Assembly: GCA_023052935.1 (NCBI GenBank) | Contig: CM041297.1 | Location: 45,694,417 to 45,758,416, forward strand | Direction of reading: 5' to 3' | Source: Piezodorus guildinii | Taxonomy: Eukaryota > Arthropoda > Insecta > Hemiptera > Pentatomidae | DNA: 64,000 bases | Part shown: positions 1 to 10,227 of the stretch, one piece after another | How positions within the stretch are numbered: position 1 is the first letter of the stretch | Layout of the letters: each line of letters opens with the position of its first letter | Notes under the pieces: model-generated | What the model was told of the DNA's origin: nothing | The model's input: only the letters and a program-made list of their open reading frames with translations | Database searches by the model: none | Made by a program: the position numbers and the translations under genes

Positions 1-185
1 ACTTACGCCTATAAATCAGTTATTTTTGAAGATAGAGAAAAAATTTATTAATGTTTTTTTACCAAAAAAAAACTACGAGAAATTAAAAAAAAAGGAAAGA
101 AGCAAAGAAAAAAATTAGAATTTTACCCATAAATACCCCATAACTCAGTTATTTATCTATACATTCCAGCAAAATGGAAAAAAAA
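1..185. repeat. Dispersed 'CATAACTCAGTTATT' repeat, fragment
   Basis: A-rich segment with the phrase ATAACTCAGTTATTTTTGAAG followed by purine-rich runs. The same phrases recur several times at 46.04-46.52 kb, so this is a piece of a dispersed, partly tandem repeat. It is cut by the window edge. No coding potential is visible. Confidence 0.6.
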
Positions 186-880
186 AATCATTAAATTGGT
201 TCAGAATAGTAGTGATAGCGTTTTGAGACTACACTAGTGAGTGATATTCTACTTTCCTTGAAATTATTTATTGCTTTTCATATTATTTAATTGTCCTATA
301 CATAGTTTTATAAACAGTTATACCCTTATAGTTACTAGAAATAATAAACCATTGTAAAGTAGTTGTGCAACGGTTTTTACCTTTTCTTTATTACAATCAA
401 CAACAAATGATTCATAGAGCTATTCAATAATTGTAAAGAACGACTGTTTTTAAACGAGAAACAAATCTGAATATTCAAAACCGTAGGAAAAAAAAAAAAA
501 ACTCCCTTAACGAGACATCTATATTTGCACTAGAAGAGCCTAAGTCATTACTAGCCCCCATTCAATAGGGACCCCAAGACTCAATACCTATTGCTATCTC
601 GACATCAACATCGCTGTCGATACCGTCATCTCTATTACGGTCGCACTATAATCTCAGGATCGCAAGATCATTTCTCGGGCAACAATGAATTTCTTAACAT
701 CCATTAATAGAAATCATCCCGATGAGGAAATGGTTAAATTTCGAAAGATATTGAGCAACGAAAGTTAGTTGAGAAGCACCTTTTAGGGATCTCAGAACTG
801 TTTGAGAAACCAGTGAGTAAGACAGTAGGAGAAGTCATCCGGGTTGTGAGTAAGGAAGATGGAAAAGCATTATTTTTATA
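186..880. other. Unassigned AT-rich stretch
   Basis: No ORF, RNA gene or recognisable element. The part from about 500 to 830 is less AT-rich than its surroundings but is closed in all frames. It may be old repeat sequence. Confidence 0.4.
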
Positions 881-1304
881 TAGTAACTCAGAGATCCTAA
901 CGTGTATTCGTTAAAACTGGAATAAATTTTCACGATCGCAATACTTCTTTTATGTATAGTCTATTAGAAAGTGAAGTAAAGCTTGTTATTGCTATTTTTC
1001 GATCACAACCTTAAAGATTTTTCACATTTCGAATAATTATTGACATGTTCGCGAAAAGGAGAATTTGAATTAATACTTGTTGTTTTAATTGTATGTTATT
1101 TTAAATGCCTTTTGCCACTGTTACTTCGGATGATATTAAGGAGCCTTAATTTGCTACAGTTTATAGTTCTAAACCAAGGTTCATATGTCTTAAATTTCAG
1201 GAATTTCTATTTTAGTTGTTTATCAAATTCGTCCAACTAGTATATTTAGCCGCTTTTTGTCAATGCTAAGAATATTATATTTTAAAATTCAAAAATAAAA
1301 GGTG
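881..1304 (+). repeat. Repeat A, two forward fragments
   Basis: About 881-980 matches the 3' part of repeat A (the 'TTTTCACGATCGCAATACTT' block and a final GTGAAGT-like end). About 1186-1304 matches its middle ('TTTAGTTGTTTATCAA', 'TCAATGCTAA'). The second fragment stops where the SINE D head begins at 1305. The short ORF over 1040-1240 lies in repeat sequence and is not a gene. Confidence 0.55.
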
Positions 1305-1395
1305 GGGAGTCCGTGGCTGAGTGCTAGCGCACTAGTCTCATTGCCAAAGGTTGTGAGTTCGAATCCCAGTCCAAGGAGGATTTTTCCTAATCTAA
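1305..1395 (+). mobile_element. SINE D, tRNA-like head
   Basis: A tRNA-like 5' head. A box-A-like TGGCTGAGTGCTAGC and a box-B-like GAGTTCGAATCCC have tRNA spacing, which would serve as an internal Pol III promoter. The same head plus body occurs on the minus strand at 18.92-19.19 kb. Here the body follows only after about 345 bp of other sequence. It is a SINE head, not a working tRNA: it carries a SINE body and lacks a clean acceptor stem. Confidence 0.6.
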
Positions 1396-1740
1396 ATTTA
1401 ATTTAACAGTGCAATTCTCATAGTCAGACAGTACATCTACAGGGACATTTCAAGGAGCTATTACTCATCTATCGTTAGGTTTTAGATTTTTCGAATCTCA
1501 GACAAACTTCCTCATTTAATTAGTTTTCAAATGTTGCCAAACGAACCTACTTTCATAGGCCAATTAACGGTGCTTGGAGTTTAAAATTAAAAACCCCATA
1601 AAGATGAGTTGTGCTTTATATATGTCTCGTAAATGTTTAGTCATATTGTGGGAGCAGATACTAAACCTCAAGAAGAATAAAAGACTATATGTCCCAATAA
1701 AAATTGTGAGTTCGAATTATCAAGGATATTATCAAGCGTT

Positions 1741-1995
1741 TAAATAAATAAGGATCCGATTAACTCACAACCTCTCCCGAGTATTTGAGTCCCGTCAGCC
1801 AACTGGTGGCAACACACAAAAATAGGCGTAGGGAATGATGAGCCTAACCTATATAACTTTTTTTTTTCTAAGCCGTTTCGTGATTAAATTATATAGGGTA
1901 TATAACCCTATATAATTTAATCGCGAAACGCGAGTGTATTCTCCCAGCAAATCACATCGCGCGGGAAAGGGCCTACACGGCCTGTCGCGCCACTG
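1741..1995 (+). mobile_element. SINE D body with internal snap-back hairpin
   Basis: Matches the body of the SINE at 18.92-19.19 kb ('GTCAGCCAACTGGTGG', 'GTGTATTCTCCCAGCAA', 'CTGTCGCGCCAC'). It carries an extra inverted duplication at 1874-1930: CGTTTCG...TATAGGG then CCCTATA...CGAAACG, a near-perfect stem of about 26 bp. That duplication is absent from the other copies. The body is separated from its head (1305-1395) by an insertion. Confidence 0.6.
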
Positions 1996-2004
1996 AGAAA
2001 AAAC

Positions 2005-2430
2005 AAAATAAAACGTACTTCAAAAGAAGAGAATTTAAAATATCAGCATTAAAGCCCTGTTTAGTTCAGGCTATTTCAATGAGAGTGAAACCTACATGAT
2101 ATTAAACCACATTGAATTTTACATTGATATAGCGAGTATAACCAAAATCGTTTGAGCCGTTTTTGAGATAAACTCTTAAAAAGATGCAAAATACTTGGTA
2201 TGAAGTGGCACTTCTGGTCCATTGATGTTGACAAATTGAAAATATGAAATATCAGTTCTATATAATTTTTAGTGTTCCAGCTAGACTAGACATGCACACT
2301 CACAATTCTTTTTAAGGGACTCGATCATTCAACCCAGAGGATCCTAAAACATGTAAAAATTGTAATTGGAAAATGTTCACGTTCTCAATACCTCAATACC
2401 CTTACCACTCATCTCATATAGATCATTAAA
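2005..2430 (+). repeat. Repeat A, forward copy (middle and 3' part)
   Basis: Shares 'TTTAAAATATCAGCATT', 'AAGCCCTGT', 'CGTTTGAGCCGTTTTTGAGA' and the GGGACTCGATCATT block with the other copies. Diverged, no ORF. Confidence 0.6.
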
Positions 2431-2451
2431 AGTAAAATATGATTTTTTTTT

Positions 2452-2604
2452 TTTTTGTTTATTTATTTAACTTCACTTTATGCTACTGTGGCTAATCGGA
2501 CGATGTTACAGTGGTTTAACGTCCCCTCCGAAGAACGGCATAACAAAGGATTTTTTACTCCCATTAAAAAATCACCACCTGCGGGTTTGAACCCGTGACC
2601 TTTA
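2452..2604 (-). mobile_element. SINE C, internally deleted copy
   Basis: On the minus strand it holds the box-B region (GGGTTCAAACCCGCAGG), then 'GGGAGTAAAAAATCC', and ends with 'GCCACAGTAGCATAAAGTG'. Full copies lie at 55.37-55.65 and 44.48-44.76 kb. The middle is missing here. Confidence 0.65.
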
Positions 2605-2979
2605 TTTATTTTTTTTTTTATTTCACTTACTATATATAGAAAGGGAAAGTAAAAAAAAGAAAAAAAAAAAGGTCTCTGTGTGTGTGGTAAGTCTAGCGCA
2701 AAAACAATTAGTCGTACGGAACTGAAATTTCATATTTAAGACTACTTACGCCCGAGATGTTACAGCAACTTTTTCACTAAAATCGGCTGACCGGAAGTCC
2801 TACTTTATCCCATGCATTTAGCTCTTTTTCAAAAACGGCACTAACGATTTTGATTAAAATCCCTATATGTAAAATTGAATGGGCTTTAATATCTTGTAAG
2901 TTTTATCCTGATTGAAATAGTCTGGCAGGGCTTAAATGCCGATATTTTACATTTTCTTCCTCTATACTACCTTTAATTT

Positions 2980-3229
2980 ATCGCGGAGACTCAAATGGGC
3001 GAGTAAAGTTGTTGGGCTCGATGACGAGCGGATTCCGAGAAAGTTGGTATTTGCTGATCCGACTGGTGTGCGTCCGAAAGGTAGGCCGAAGCGGAGATGG
3101 GAGGATTGCGTTAAGGCTGATCTCGGGAGCTTGGGCTTGAATTGAGAACATTGGACGTGTCTGTATAGGCGGAATTTGGTGGTATCGGCATCGAACCTTC
3201 GGGTTCGCTAAACCTATTATTATTATTAT
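2980..3229 (+). pseudogene. 5'-truncated LINE insertion (ORF2 C-terminal tail)
   Basis: A short coding tail followed by a 3' UTR ending in ATT repeats. The translation reads ...VVGLDDERIPRKLVFADPTG... then GRPKRRWEDCVKADLGSLG and a stop. A basic GRPKRRW segment like this is found near the C-terminus of several non-LTR retrotransposon clades. The insert is flanked by a perfect 17-bp target duplication, TATACTACCTTTAATTT, at 2963-2979 and 3230-3246. That shows a genuine target-primed insertion, truncated at its 5' end. A second copy is at about 52.19-52.36 kb. The clade is uncertain (CR1/L2-, RTE- or I-like). No endonuclease or RT domain is present. Confidence 0.75.
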
Positions 3230-3543
3230 TATACTACCTTTAATTTTGTACGTTCCAAAATATTAACCATATCATCTTTATGACATTGATGATAACGGCT
3301 AAATATACAAGTTAGACGAATTTGATGTCCAACTAAAGAATTAAAGAGCAAAACTATTATTTAACGTAATTTTTGGCTCACTGGTAATAAGAGCAGTAAC
3401 AGACGTAAAATATACCGTTGGAAAGAGGAAGATTTTAGAAAAAATATTATCTGATACACATGATAACAAAAAGTGACGAATCGGGAATAAAATTATTACT
3501 GATTAACAATTTATTATAGTTACATTATTTAATCTAAATCATA

Positions 3544-3726
3544 CGTAGGAGCCTGGCAACACTGTGTGAGGTAACCTGACGGTTAGAAGAACCTTCGAGT
3601 CAACACAGTGAGTGAACCATTAGTGTCCGTTATTTTTCTGATGTATATTCTTTATGTTTTATACTGTGCTTAATAAATGAGTGTATCAAAATGACTAAAG
3701 ACTTATTTGTATTTTAATTACCTACA
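3544..3726 (-). mobile_element. Small LTR-like insertion (183 bp)
   Basis: Sequence foreign to repeat A, bounded by CGTAGG and CCTACA and flanked by CATA on both sides (3540-3543, 3727-3730). On the minus strand it reads TGTAGG...CCTACG, close to TG...CA ends with a 4-bp duplication. That fits a short solo LTR with one mutated end base. A TIR element with 6-bp ends is the alternative. Confidence 0.4.
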
Positions 3727-3880
3727 CATATGTTTCCAACGAAAATTAATAAACGTTTTATTAAAAGCAACTTTAAATATTTTTTAAATTGAAGTATAGT
3801 TAATATTTTTTAAATTTATTTTTACAGTCGTGGTAAGGGAATGCCGAGTGTTGCGCGCACCAGATTTTTAACTTATAAAA

Positions 3881-4430
3881 TCTAAGGTTCAGTTTTTCTC
3901 TGTTATTAAATTAATAATCTGTTGAAGTTTAAAACTATGCTAACTGATCAATTCAGTATAAAATACTGCGAAGTAATAATTTATTCTTAAATTTATTAAA
4001 ATGCTTACTTTAGCAAACTAAAACATTTCCGGGCGATCCTCAGAGAGGGCTTAAAATAAAATATCCTCGTTGCTTTCTTTGTTTGAACGACCTCCAAGAG
4101 GGCTACTCATCATAACTTAAACTTGGAAGCTTCTACTCAAACTCCAACTTCGACTCATAAATTTTAAGCTGATATTAAGATCTAAAGCCTCCTCGAGTGG
4201 ACCTAGAAACCGTTACTCTGTTATTTTATGACCAAATATAATAAATCAGAGATACCATAATAATTTAGCATATTATTAAATCATTGAATAGTGAAGTTTT
4301 TCAGTTATTAGTAGAAGAAGAAGAATAAAACTTTATTGTGGTACTAAGTTGCCTAAGAATAACATCAAATTTGACGCAATACAATAGCTACATCTGACCA
4401 AGACACAAAATTAATACACACAAAATAAAA
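3881..4430. other. Unassigned AT-rich stretch
   Basis: No ORF or recognised element. A GAAGAAGAAGAATAAAACTTTATTG run near 4310 resembles a retroelement 3' end but could not be assigned. Confidence 0.35.
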
Positions 4431-4434
4431 ACGA

Positions 4435-5372
4435 TTTAACATAGATTAAAAAATATGTCTGCACTTTTCTCCTTTAGTTGTTTATCAACTTTAATCTTGC
4501 ATATTTACCCGTTTTTAATCAATGCTAATAAGGTGATGTTCCAAATTTCTTGAAATATATAAAATTAAAGGTACTTTAGAGAAGGAAAATTTAAAATATC
4601 AACTTTTAAGCCCTGTCTGAATATTTCAATCAGAATAAAACCTACATCGAATTAAAGCCCATCAAATTTTACATCGATATATAGAGTTTAATCAAAATCA
4701 TTTGAGCCTTTTTTAAGTAAATCGAAAAAAGGTGCAAAATGAATGGTATGAAGTAGCTCGTCTGGTTAGCTGATTTAAATGTAAACGATTCTGTAACATC
4801 TCGGGCATATAGTTGTCTTAAATATGAAATTTCAGTTTTATAACACTTATAGTTTCGCCCGGGAGTTACCACACACACACACATAGACAAACACACACAC
4901 AGACCTTTTCGCGGGACTTAGACATTTGGACTCTGGGAACCCTAAAAGGTGTATGTTAAGAATTGGGAAATACTAATTTAGTTTTGTTATGTATATATAT
5001 CGTTAATATTAAGTTCAGACGCAAGAGGGGGGCACTATTTACATAAAAGAGGGATTAAGTGATAGTGACCGCTCGGGAAGAGTGTGCTCTGAGTTACAGC
5101 AGAGATAGTTCGCTACTTCGCTTGTCGCTGTTAGCCGTCATCGCTCGCCTTCGTCGCCCCGCAATCGTCCTCGTTAATAAACCCATAACGAAACCTAAAC
5201 AAATATAAGGAATTCGGCGACTCATAGTTAACGTTCGAGTTGAGGCTGCGAGCGAGTGTGCTGTCGCCCCTCTCCCCACCAGTGTATTTCCGTTGAAAAC
5301 TGGAATTCAAAAATTTTCACGATCGCAATACTTTCCCTTACTATATATTTCATATATATGTAAGTGAAAGTA
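4435..5372 (+). repeat. Repeat A, forward copy interrupted by a solo LTR
   Basis: 5'-truncated forward copy. It ends in ATGTAAGTGAAAGTA and contains the (CA)n tract and 'TTTTCACGATCGCAATACTTT'. The solo LTR at 4954-5281 splits it cleanly. Confidence 0.7.
4954..5281 (+). mobile_element. Solo LTR of an LTR retrotransposon
   Basis: A 328-bp insert starting TGTTAAGAATTGGG and ending CTCCCCACCA, flanked by the 5-bp duplication GTGTA (4949-4953, 5282-5286). TG...CA ends, a 5-bp duplication, a TATATATA block near the start and AATAAA in the second half all fit a solo LTR left by recombination between two LTRs. It is more GC-rich than the host repeat. The ORF on the minus strand at 5094-5279 lies inside it and is not a gene. 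Gypsy and BEL/Pao cannot be told apart from the LTR alone. Confidence 0.75.
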
Positions 5373-5420
5373 AAAATATATACAGAACAATAATAATAAA
5401 TAAATCATTTTAGTAACATT

Positions 5421-5568
5421 AGGGGTACTCACTACGTTTGCTCTAGCATGTTATTTGTGCTATTGTGCTAAACCCGTCGAGTTTCTACAGGAAATAACTG
5501 TAGAAACTCGACGGGTTTAGCAAAATAAACACAAATAGCATGCTATAGCAAACGTAGTGAGTACCCCT
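5421..5568. mobile_element. Foldback MITE, copy 1
   Basis: An inverted repeat over almost its whole length of about 146 bp, with ends GGGGTACTCACTACGTTTGC and the reverse complement. Internal arms contain AACCCGTCGAGTTTCTACAG. The flanks are ATTA and TAAT, so a TA or TTA duplication is likely. A second, more diverged copy is at 21618-21763. It has no coding capacity and would be mobilised in trans. Confidence 0.8.
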
Positions 5569-5699
5569 AATATAATTAAATCAAATTTACCTCTGATGAT
5601 TAAAATAATTCAGAGAATTCATAAATTGAAAAAAAAAAAATTAAAAACAGTTACTACAATCTAACTAATTTTCTTTCCTGATCTCCTTTATTGTAGCAC

Positions 5700-6645
5700 A
5701 AAAAAAGAAACAAAAAATATGGTGCGTGCAACACACGACTTGCACTTACCTTGACAGTGAAAATCTATTTAAGAACTATTAAATAAACTTAAAGTAGACA
5801 AAATTTTAAATTTATTTAAAAAAAAAAATTGTATTAAATTACGTTAGAAACATATGATATAGATTAAATAATATAACAATATTAATTGCTACATATAATA
5901 AGCAGAAATGAGTTTATTCACTACTCGTCACTTTACATTACTTTTTACAACTTTGTATATACGATATATATATATATATACAGATAATATTATACAGAAT
6001 ATTTATGTATATTCAGATAATATTTTTTCTAAAATCTTTCTCTTTCCAACGGTATATTATACCTCTATATTACTGTTCTTAATATCAAAAAGACAAAACT
6101 CTACATGGGTTGATCATCAAATTCGTTCAACTTGTATTATTTAACCGTTTTTTATCTAGGTTAATTAGATGATAAATTTTATTTTTTCGAATATACAAAA
6201 TTACGGTCCTTTAGCGAAAGAAAATTTAAACTTTCGGCATTTAAGCCCTGTCAGACAATTTCAATCATATCAAAATCCATAAAATTGTTCATCGATAAAG
6301 CGAGTTTAATCAAAATCGTTGGAGCCATTTGGAGGAAATTGTGAAAATATGAAAAATGCATGGTATAAAGTGGCTTTTCTGATCAGCCGATTTTGATGAA
6401 AAAGTTGCTATAACATCTCGGGCGTATAGTTGTCTCAAATATGAATTAGCAGTTCCGTACACCTTTTCGTTTTCGTTACCAATTACCACACATACACACA
6501 GACCTTTTTGGGGAACTTGGTTATTTGGACTAAGTGGGCTCTAAAACGTGTATTTCCGTCGAAAACTGGAATTCGAAAATTTTTCACGATCGCAATACTT
6601 TCCCTTACTATATATATTTCATAAATAGGTAAGTGAAAGTAATAT
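5700..6645 (+). repeat. Repeat A, near full-length forward copy
   Basis: Runs from the GGTGCGTGCAACACACGACTT start to the end ATAGGTAAGTGAAAGTAA. The small ORF at 5908-6144 is chance reading of AT-rich repeat. Confidence 0.75.
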
Positions 6646-6810
6646 AACAATTAAAGAAACAAACAATGAATAATCCTGGCCTTTCAAAACTACAACTAAA
6701 CACTTAAATATTTTTTTTCTTCTAATCTGCTTTATTTAACAACAAACAAGACCTTATATTATATATATATTTATATATATAATATAATATATATTATAGT
6801 ATTGTAAATA

Positions 6811-7689
6811 TATGGTTTCATGCAATTAATGCCAGTTTTAGTAGTATTTAATACGCAAATCATTTCATTTAACCATATATATTTAATCAAATAATTCCAT
6901 CTGAATCAAGCTTTCCACGTTCAAAGCTTCTTATTCCACCAGAAAAAAAATCCGAATCCCTGGACTCAATGAAATCACGAAAAGAATTTTAAATGTCGTC
7001 CTGGTTTTGAAAATTTTTCTCCCTCAAAAAGTTGTCCAGATGCCTGAAAAAGTGGAAGTCTGTAGGAGAGAGGTCAGGTGAATAAGGCGGATGTTGGAGA
7101 ACTTCGTAGCCCAACTCGTGCAGTCGTCGAAGCGTTGGTTGTGCAACGTGTGGTCTGGCGTTATCGTGGAGCAGGATCGGCCCCTTCCGATTCATCAATG
7201 CTGGGCAAAGACGTTGCAATTTTTGAGTTCCGAGTTCCGCCGCCATTTCTCGTGTGGTTTTGGTTGGGTCTTCTTCCACTTTTGACCTCAGCTGGTCGTT
7301 GTCCAGAGCAAGATGACGGCCCCGACCTTCCTTGTCTTCGAGGTCGAAATCTCCTCTGCGAAACTTCTGGAACCAACGCTGCACCGTGCACTCATTAATA
7401 GCCCCCTGACCCCACACTTCATTAATATTACGAGCCGTTTGCGCAGCGCTGCGCCCTAATTTAAATTCGTAAAAATAAATTTGACGAAAATCGCACTTTG
7501 ACATTTTCGATTCAAGACCTTTGAACACACTGAACAAAACGATTTTACTAAACAAATTCATGGTGAAAGAGAGGGTATTAGATAAGGTTTGTTTTGGTAT
7601 AATAATGATCAATGTTAGGATTAGCTTTGTTTACACAATTGGAATTAAGATATTGCAATAGAGGAAACCTGCATTAATTTTGCATCAAC

Positions 7690-7693
<4 letters not shown>
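6811..7693 (-). mobile_element. Mariner (cecropia-like), internally deleted
   Basis: The element end next to the start codon reads TTGGGTTGATGCAAAATTAA from 7693 inward. The other end (6811 onward) is a diverged copy, TATGGTTTCATGCAATTAAT. It sits beside a long (AT)n tract, so the TA duplication cannot be told from the microsatellite. It encodes the transposase remnant described separately. Confidence 0.75.
6887..7507 (-). pseudogene. Mariner transposase, central deletion
   Basis: A cut-and-paste transposase remnant of the Tc1/mariner superfamily. The likely start is the internal Met at 7507 (MSKCDFRQIYFYEFKLG). The paired helix-turn-helix region that binds the terminal repeats is kept (GQGAINECTVQRWFQKF). 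The frame then jumps directly to PILLHDNARPH, which holds the second catalytic Asp, and to HPPYSPDLSPTDFHFF, which holds the third. About 150 residues are missing in between, including the first catalytic Asp and the WVPHEL linker. A stop follows FQNQDD, but the C-terminal frame continues after it to 6887 (DFIESRDSDFFS). The HPPYSPDLSPTD pattern and the C-terminus resemble the cecropia subfamily, which includes Hsmar1. Catalytically dead. Confidence 0.85.

Positions 7694-7759
<66 letters not shown>
7693..7759. repeat. (AT)n microsatellite
   Basis: More than 30 uninterrupted AT units directly abutting the mariner end. Confidence 0.95.
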
Positions 7760-7765
<6 letters not shown>

Positions 7766-8540
7766 GTGTATGGAAGGATCCATCTTTTTCTTTTTCAAGA
7801 GCATAAATAGACGTTCAATGAAGAAACGAATGTCAATTTTTTAAGTAGGATAGTATTTTTCAAGTTTTGTGAAAGTACAAACTAGAATTTTTAATTTAAG
7901 CGCAAAAACATGAAATTAATTCAGTCTTTGTACCTAAATTTTTATTGTAATTTTTTTAATGTATCTCATATTTTTAAAACTTCTATTTATACATATATAG
8001 AAATGAGACTTGTATATTATAGAGCGTCGGCACCAAAGGTTGGATATTGATTTCGATAAAGAATATAAGATCCGTCCCGATATAGCAACAACCCTTAGGG
8101 CATCCGTGAACTGAGAAAGAACGGATGCTTTTCCGGAGATGAAACGTTTATGTTTGCTGAGACGTTTCAGGGAATTCTAGAAATGACAGGCTGTCGATAT
8201 CAAACCTTCCTGTCAGTTACCTGCGTTGATAACCCATCATGCAGCTCCACCTTCCTCAAGTAGTCAAGGGTATTACATATAATTCAAAGGAAATTATTAT
8301 TTGTATACATATATTTGAGGTTTATAAACACGTGAGATTTATATAAAAATAAACCTTTGAAAGTGCTATAACAATATATTATTTTCGAGATAATTATAAT
8401 AAAAACTGTTTCTATAGGTAAGACATTTATATGTAAAATGATAAACTGATTATTAAAAGTATACAATATACATAAAGCGTAAATATTAAAATTGTCCTTG
8501 TTTTCTGTCAAAACAAGAATAAATACATATTTTTATTTAA
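7760..8540. other. Unassigned stretch
   Basis: No element recognised. About 8010-8270 is less AT-rich but is not open in any frame. The minus ORF at 8284-8511 is low-complexity AT-rich reading. Confidence 0.4.
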
Positions 8541-8544
8541 TATA

Positions 8545-8997
8545 AATACTGATAATCTTCAGACCTTCAAATCCCGTCTATTCCATCACTTCCTCTCTAT
8601 TCAATTTTCAAAGAACCCTAATTAGATTTGCAAATTTCTATTAAATTAGTAAATGAAAACATGTAGAAACGATTATTTAAATATAATATTTTACATTGTG
8701 ATGCACTTACATTTTTTAATTTATTATTTCACCAATATCCCATCAATACTGTACAGCACTTTGAATTAAAATTTTGTATATATGCACATATGTTTCTGTT
8801 TTATTTATATATTTTTTTAACAATAAGAATTATTATTAGAAGCTACCTTTTAATTTATTACTACTATTAATTTTTGTTTTTATTTCTATTGTTTTTTGTT
8901 TGTACTCTAAGACACTAAAGTTCTTTTTGTATGATTTTTAATATTATTCTAAAGGGACTCGTCCCAGAATAAATAAAGAATTTATTATTATTATTTC
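8545..8997 (+). pseudogene. LINE 3' end (CR1/L2-like), coding tail plus 3' UTR
   Basis: About 25 codons (DNLQTFKSRLFHHFLSIQF) match the SLxxFKxxLxxHL-type C-terminus seen in CR1/L2-group LINEs. The same peptide, SQTFSTFKSRLFSHFLSIQF, is found at about 59.70 kb. A long AT-rich 3' UTR ends in AATAAATAAAGAATTTATTATTATTATT. The family is inferred from this short tail only. Confidence 0.55.
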
Positions 8998-9350
8998 AAA
9001 CTAAGCACCAAAGTGTAAAAATGTTAAACGAAGTAAAAAAATATAATTTTTAAGACATATCCTTACGTTCTTAAGATGTTTAGGATGCATGATATGGATA
9101 GTGACTATTGTTGGACAATCCGTGCACAAATAAATAAATTTCTATAGTTAAATTCATGTCGCAGGCTATTATCGAAGTAAATAAACTTTTTACAAATCGT
9201 TGTTTGTTATTTTAATGATTATAATATCATTTCAATGAAAATTAAACCTCCAATTTCGCTTCCAATTTTTTCAACCTGTGAAAAATTGTACCAGTTTCTA
9301 CGAAATTGTTCTTTCCCAAAAACTTTACCTGAAGTATGAAACTGTTATAT
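8998..9350. other. Unassigned AT-rich stretch
   Basis: Nothing recognised between the LINE tail and the next mariner. Confidence 0.35.
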
Positions 9351-9351
9351 A

Positions 9352-10225
9352 TTGGGTTGTTTCACATGAAATGTCCGTTTTTATAGTTTCTGAAATACAT
9401 AAAGGATTTTGCAGGTCTCTGTTGTTTTCTTCCGAATGTTTACATATTTAAAGAAAACAGTTACTAATCCTCTACATTTGTATTATAAATATTAGCTTCC
9501 CAATCAATTACCCACTTTTTAGTATACCTCCAAATATGAACATGAAAACACTCGATTTTCGAGTAATATTTTTGTACGAGTTTAAACTCGGCCATTCAGC
9601 AGCTGAGGCCGCTATAAATATTTGCAAGGCGTTTGGGGAAGGGAGTGTTGATGAACGGATCATTCGCCGTTGGTTTGCTAAGTTTTCAGCTGGGGATACC
9701 GACTTGGAAAACTTGCCCCGAGGAAGACCTCCGTCCGTAATAGACAACGATGTCCTCAAACATACAGTAGAAGGAAACCCCTACCAAACTGTAGAAGGAC
9801 TCTCAGCACGACTAAATGCAATTGCATCTACCGTTTCCAGACATTTAAAGTGTATTGGGAAAGTAAAAAAGCTCGATACATGGGTACCTCATGATCTCAC
9901 TGAACGGCAGCAAGACCCCATGTTTCAAAACGTACCGTGCAAAAATGGAAAGAACTGAGCTACGAAGTTCTTCCGCTCCCACCATATTCTCCCGACTTGT
10001 CTCCAACAGATTACTACCTGTTCAGGACTTTAGACAAGTCCGTCAAAGGAAAACTTTTTGAAAATGATGATCAAGATTCGGGGATAAAAAAGTTGGTGTC
10101 ACGTTTGAAAAAAATGTGTAGAAAAAGAAGGTAAATACTTCGAATAAAATTATCTTGTTTTCATATCTTATTTTTAATAGATATCCTTTACCTTGAAAGC
10201 GGACATTTTATGTGACGAAATCCGA
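9352..10225 (+). mobile_element. Mariner family M, internally deleted copy 1
   Basis: The left end TTGGGTTGTTTCACATGAAA is followed inward by TGTCCGTTTTT. The right end is the diverged complement (GCGGACATTTTATGTGACGA). TA duplications lie at 9350-9351 and 10226-10227. The element is 874 bp, against about 1.3 kb for an intact mariner. Sister copies are at 34981 and 39035. Confidence 0.85.
9536..10134 (+). pseudogene. Mariner family M transposase, deleted and frameshifted
   Basis: Starts at ATG 9536 (MNMKTLDFRVIFLYEFKLG). The N-terminal helix-turn-helix pair is intact (SVDERIIRRWFAKFSAGD, then LPRGRPPSVIDND). The specific DNA-binding half and linker follow (STVSRHLKCIGKVKKLDTW, VPHDL). A deletion then removes the first two catalytic Asp residues, including the HDNARPH block. 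The frame changes near 9950 and the C-terminal part resumes (PPYSPDLSPTDYYLF, then GIKKLVSRLKKM) to a stop at 10134. Transposition activity is lost, but a protein of about 140 residues with the DNA-binding domain could still be made from 9536-9958. Confidence 0.85.
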
Positions 10226-10227
10226 TA

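Larger units (their letters stand above)
2612..3880 (-). repeat. Repeat A, reverse copy split by two insertions
   Basis: Reverse-orientation copy, starting with CACTTACTATATAT and ending with TGTTGCGCGCACCAGATTTTT. It is interrupted by a LINE tail (2980-3229, 17-bp duplication) and by a small LTR-like insert (3544-3726, 4-bp duplication). Repeat A is therefore older than both. Confidence 0.7.

Noticed and set aside
5094..5279. 61-codon minus ORF
   Set aside because: Lies within the solo LTR; Arg-rich chance reading.
7078..7398. Plus-strand ORFs over the mariner (7078-7398, 7091-7285)
   Set aside because: Shadow frames of the minus-strand transposase.
7693..7759. (AT)n tracts as replication or regulatory elements
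   Set aside because: Plain microsatellites, three in the window, no other support.
8130..8180. GAAACGTTT near 8140 as another hammerhead-like core
   Set aside because: No CTGANGA and no pairing stem in front of it.
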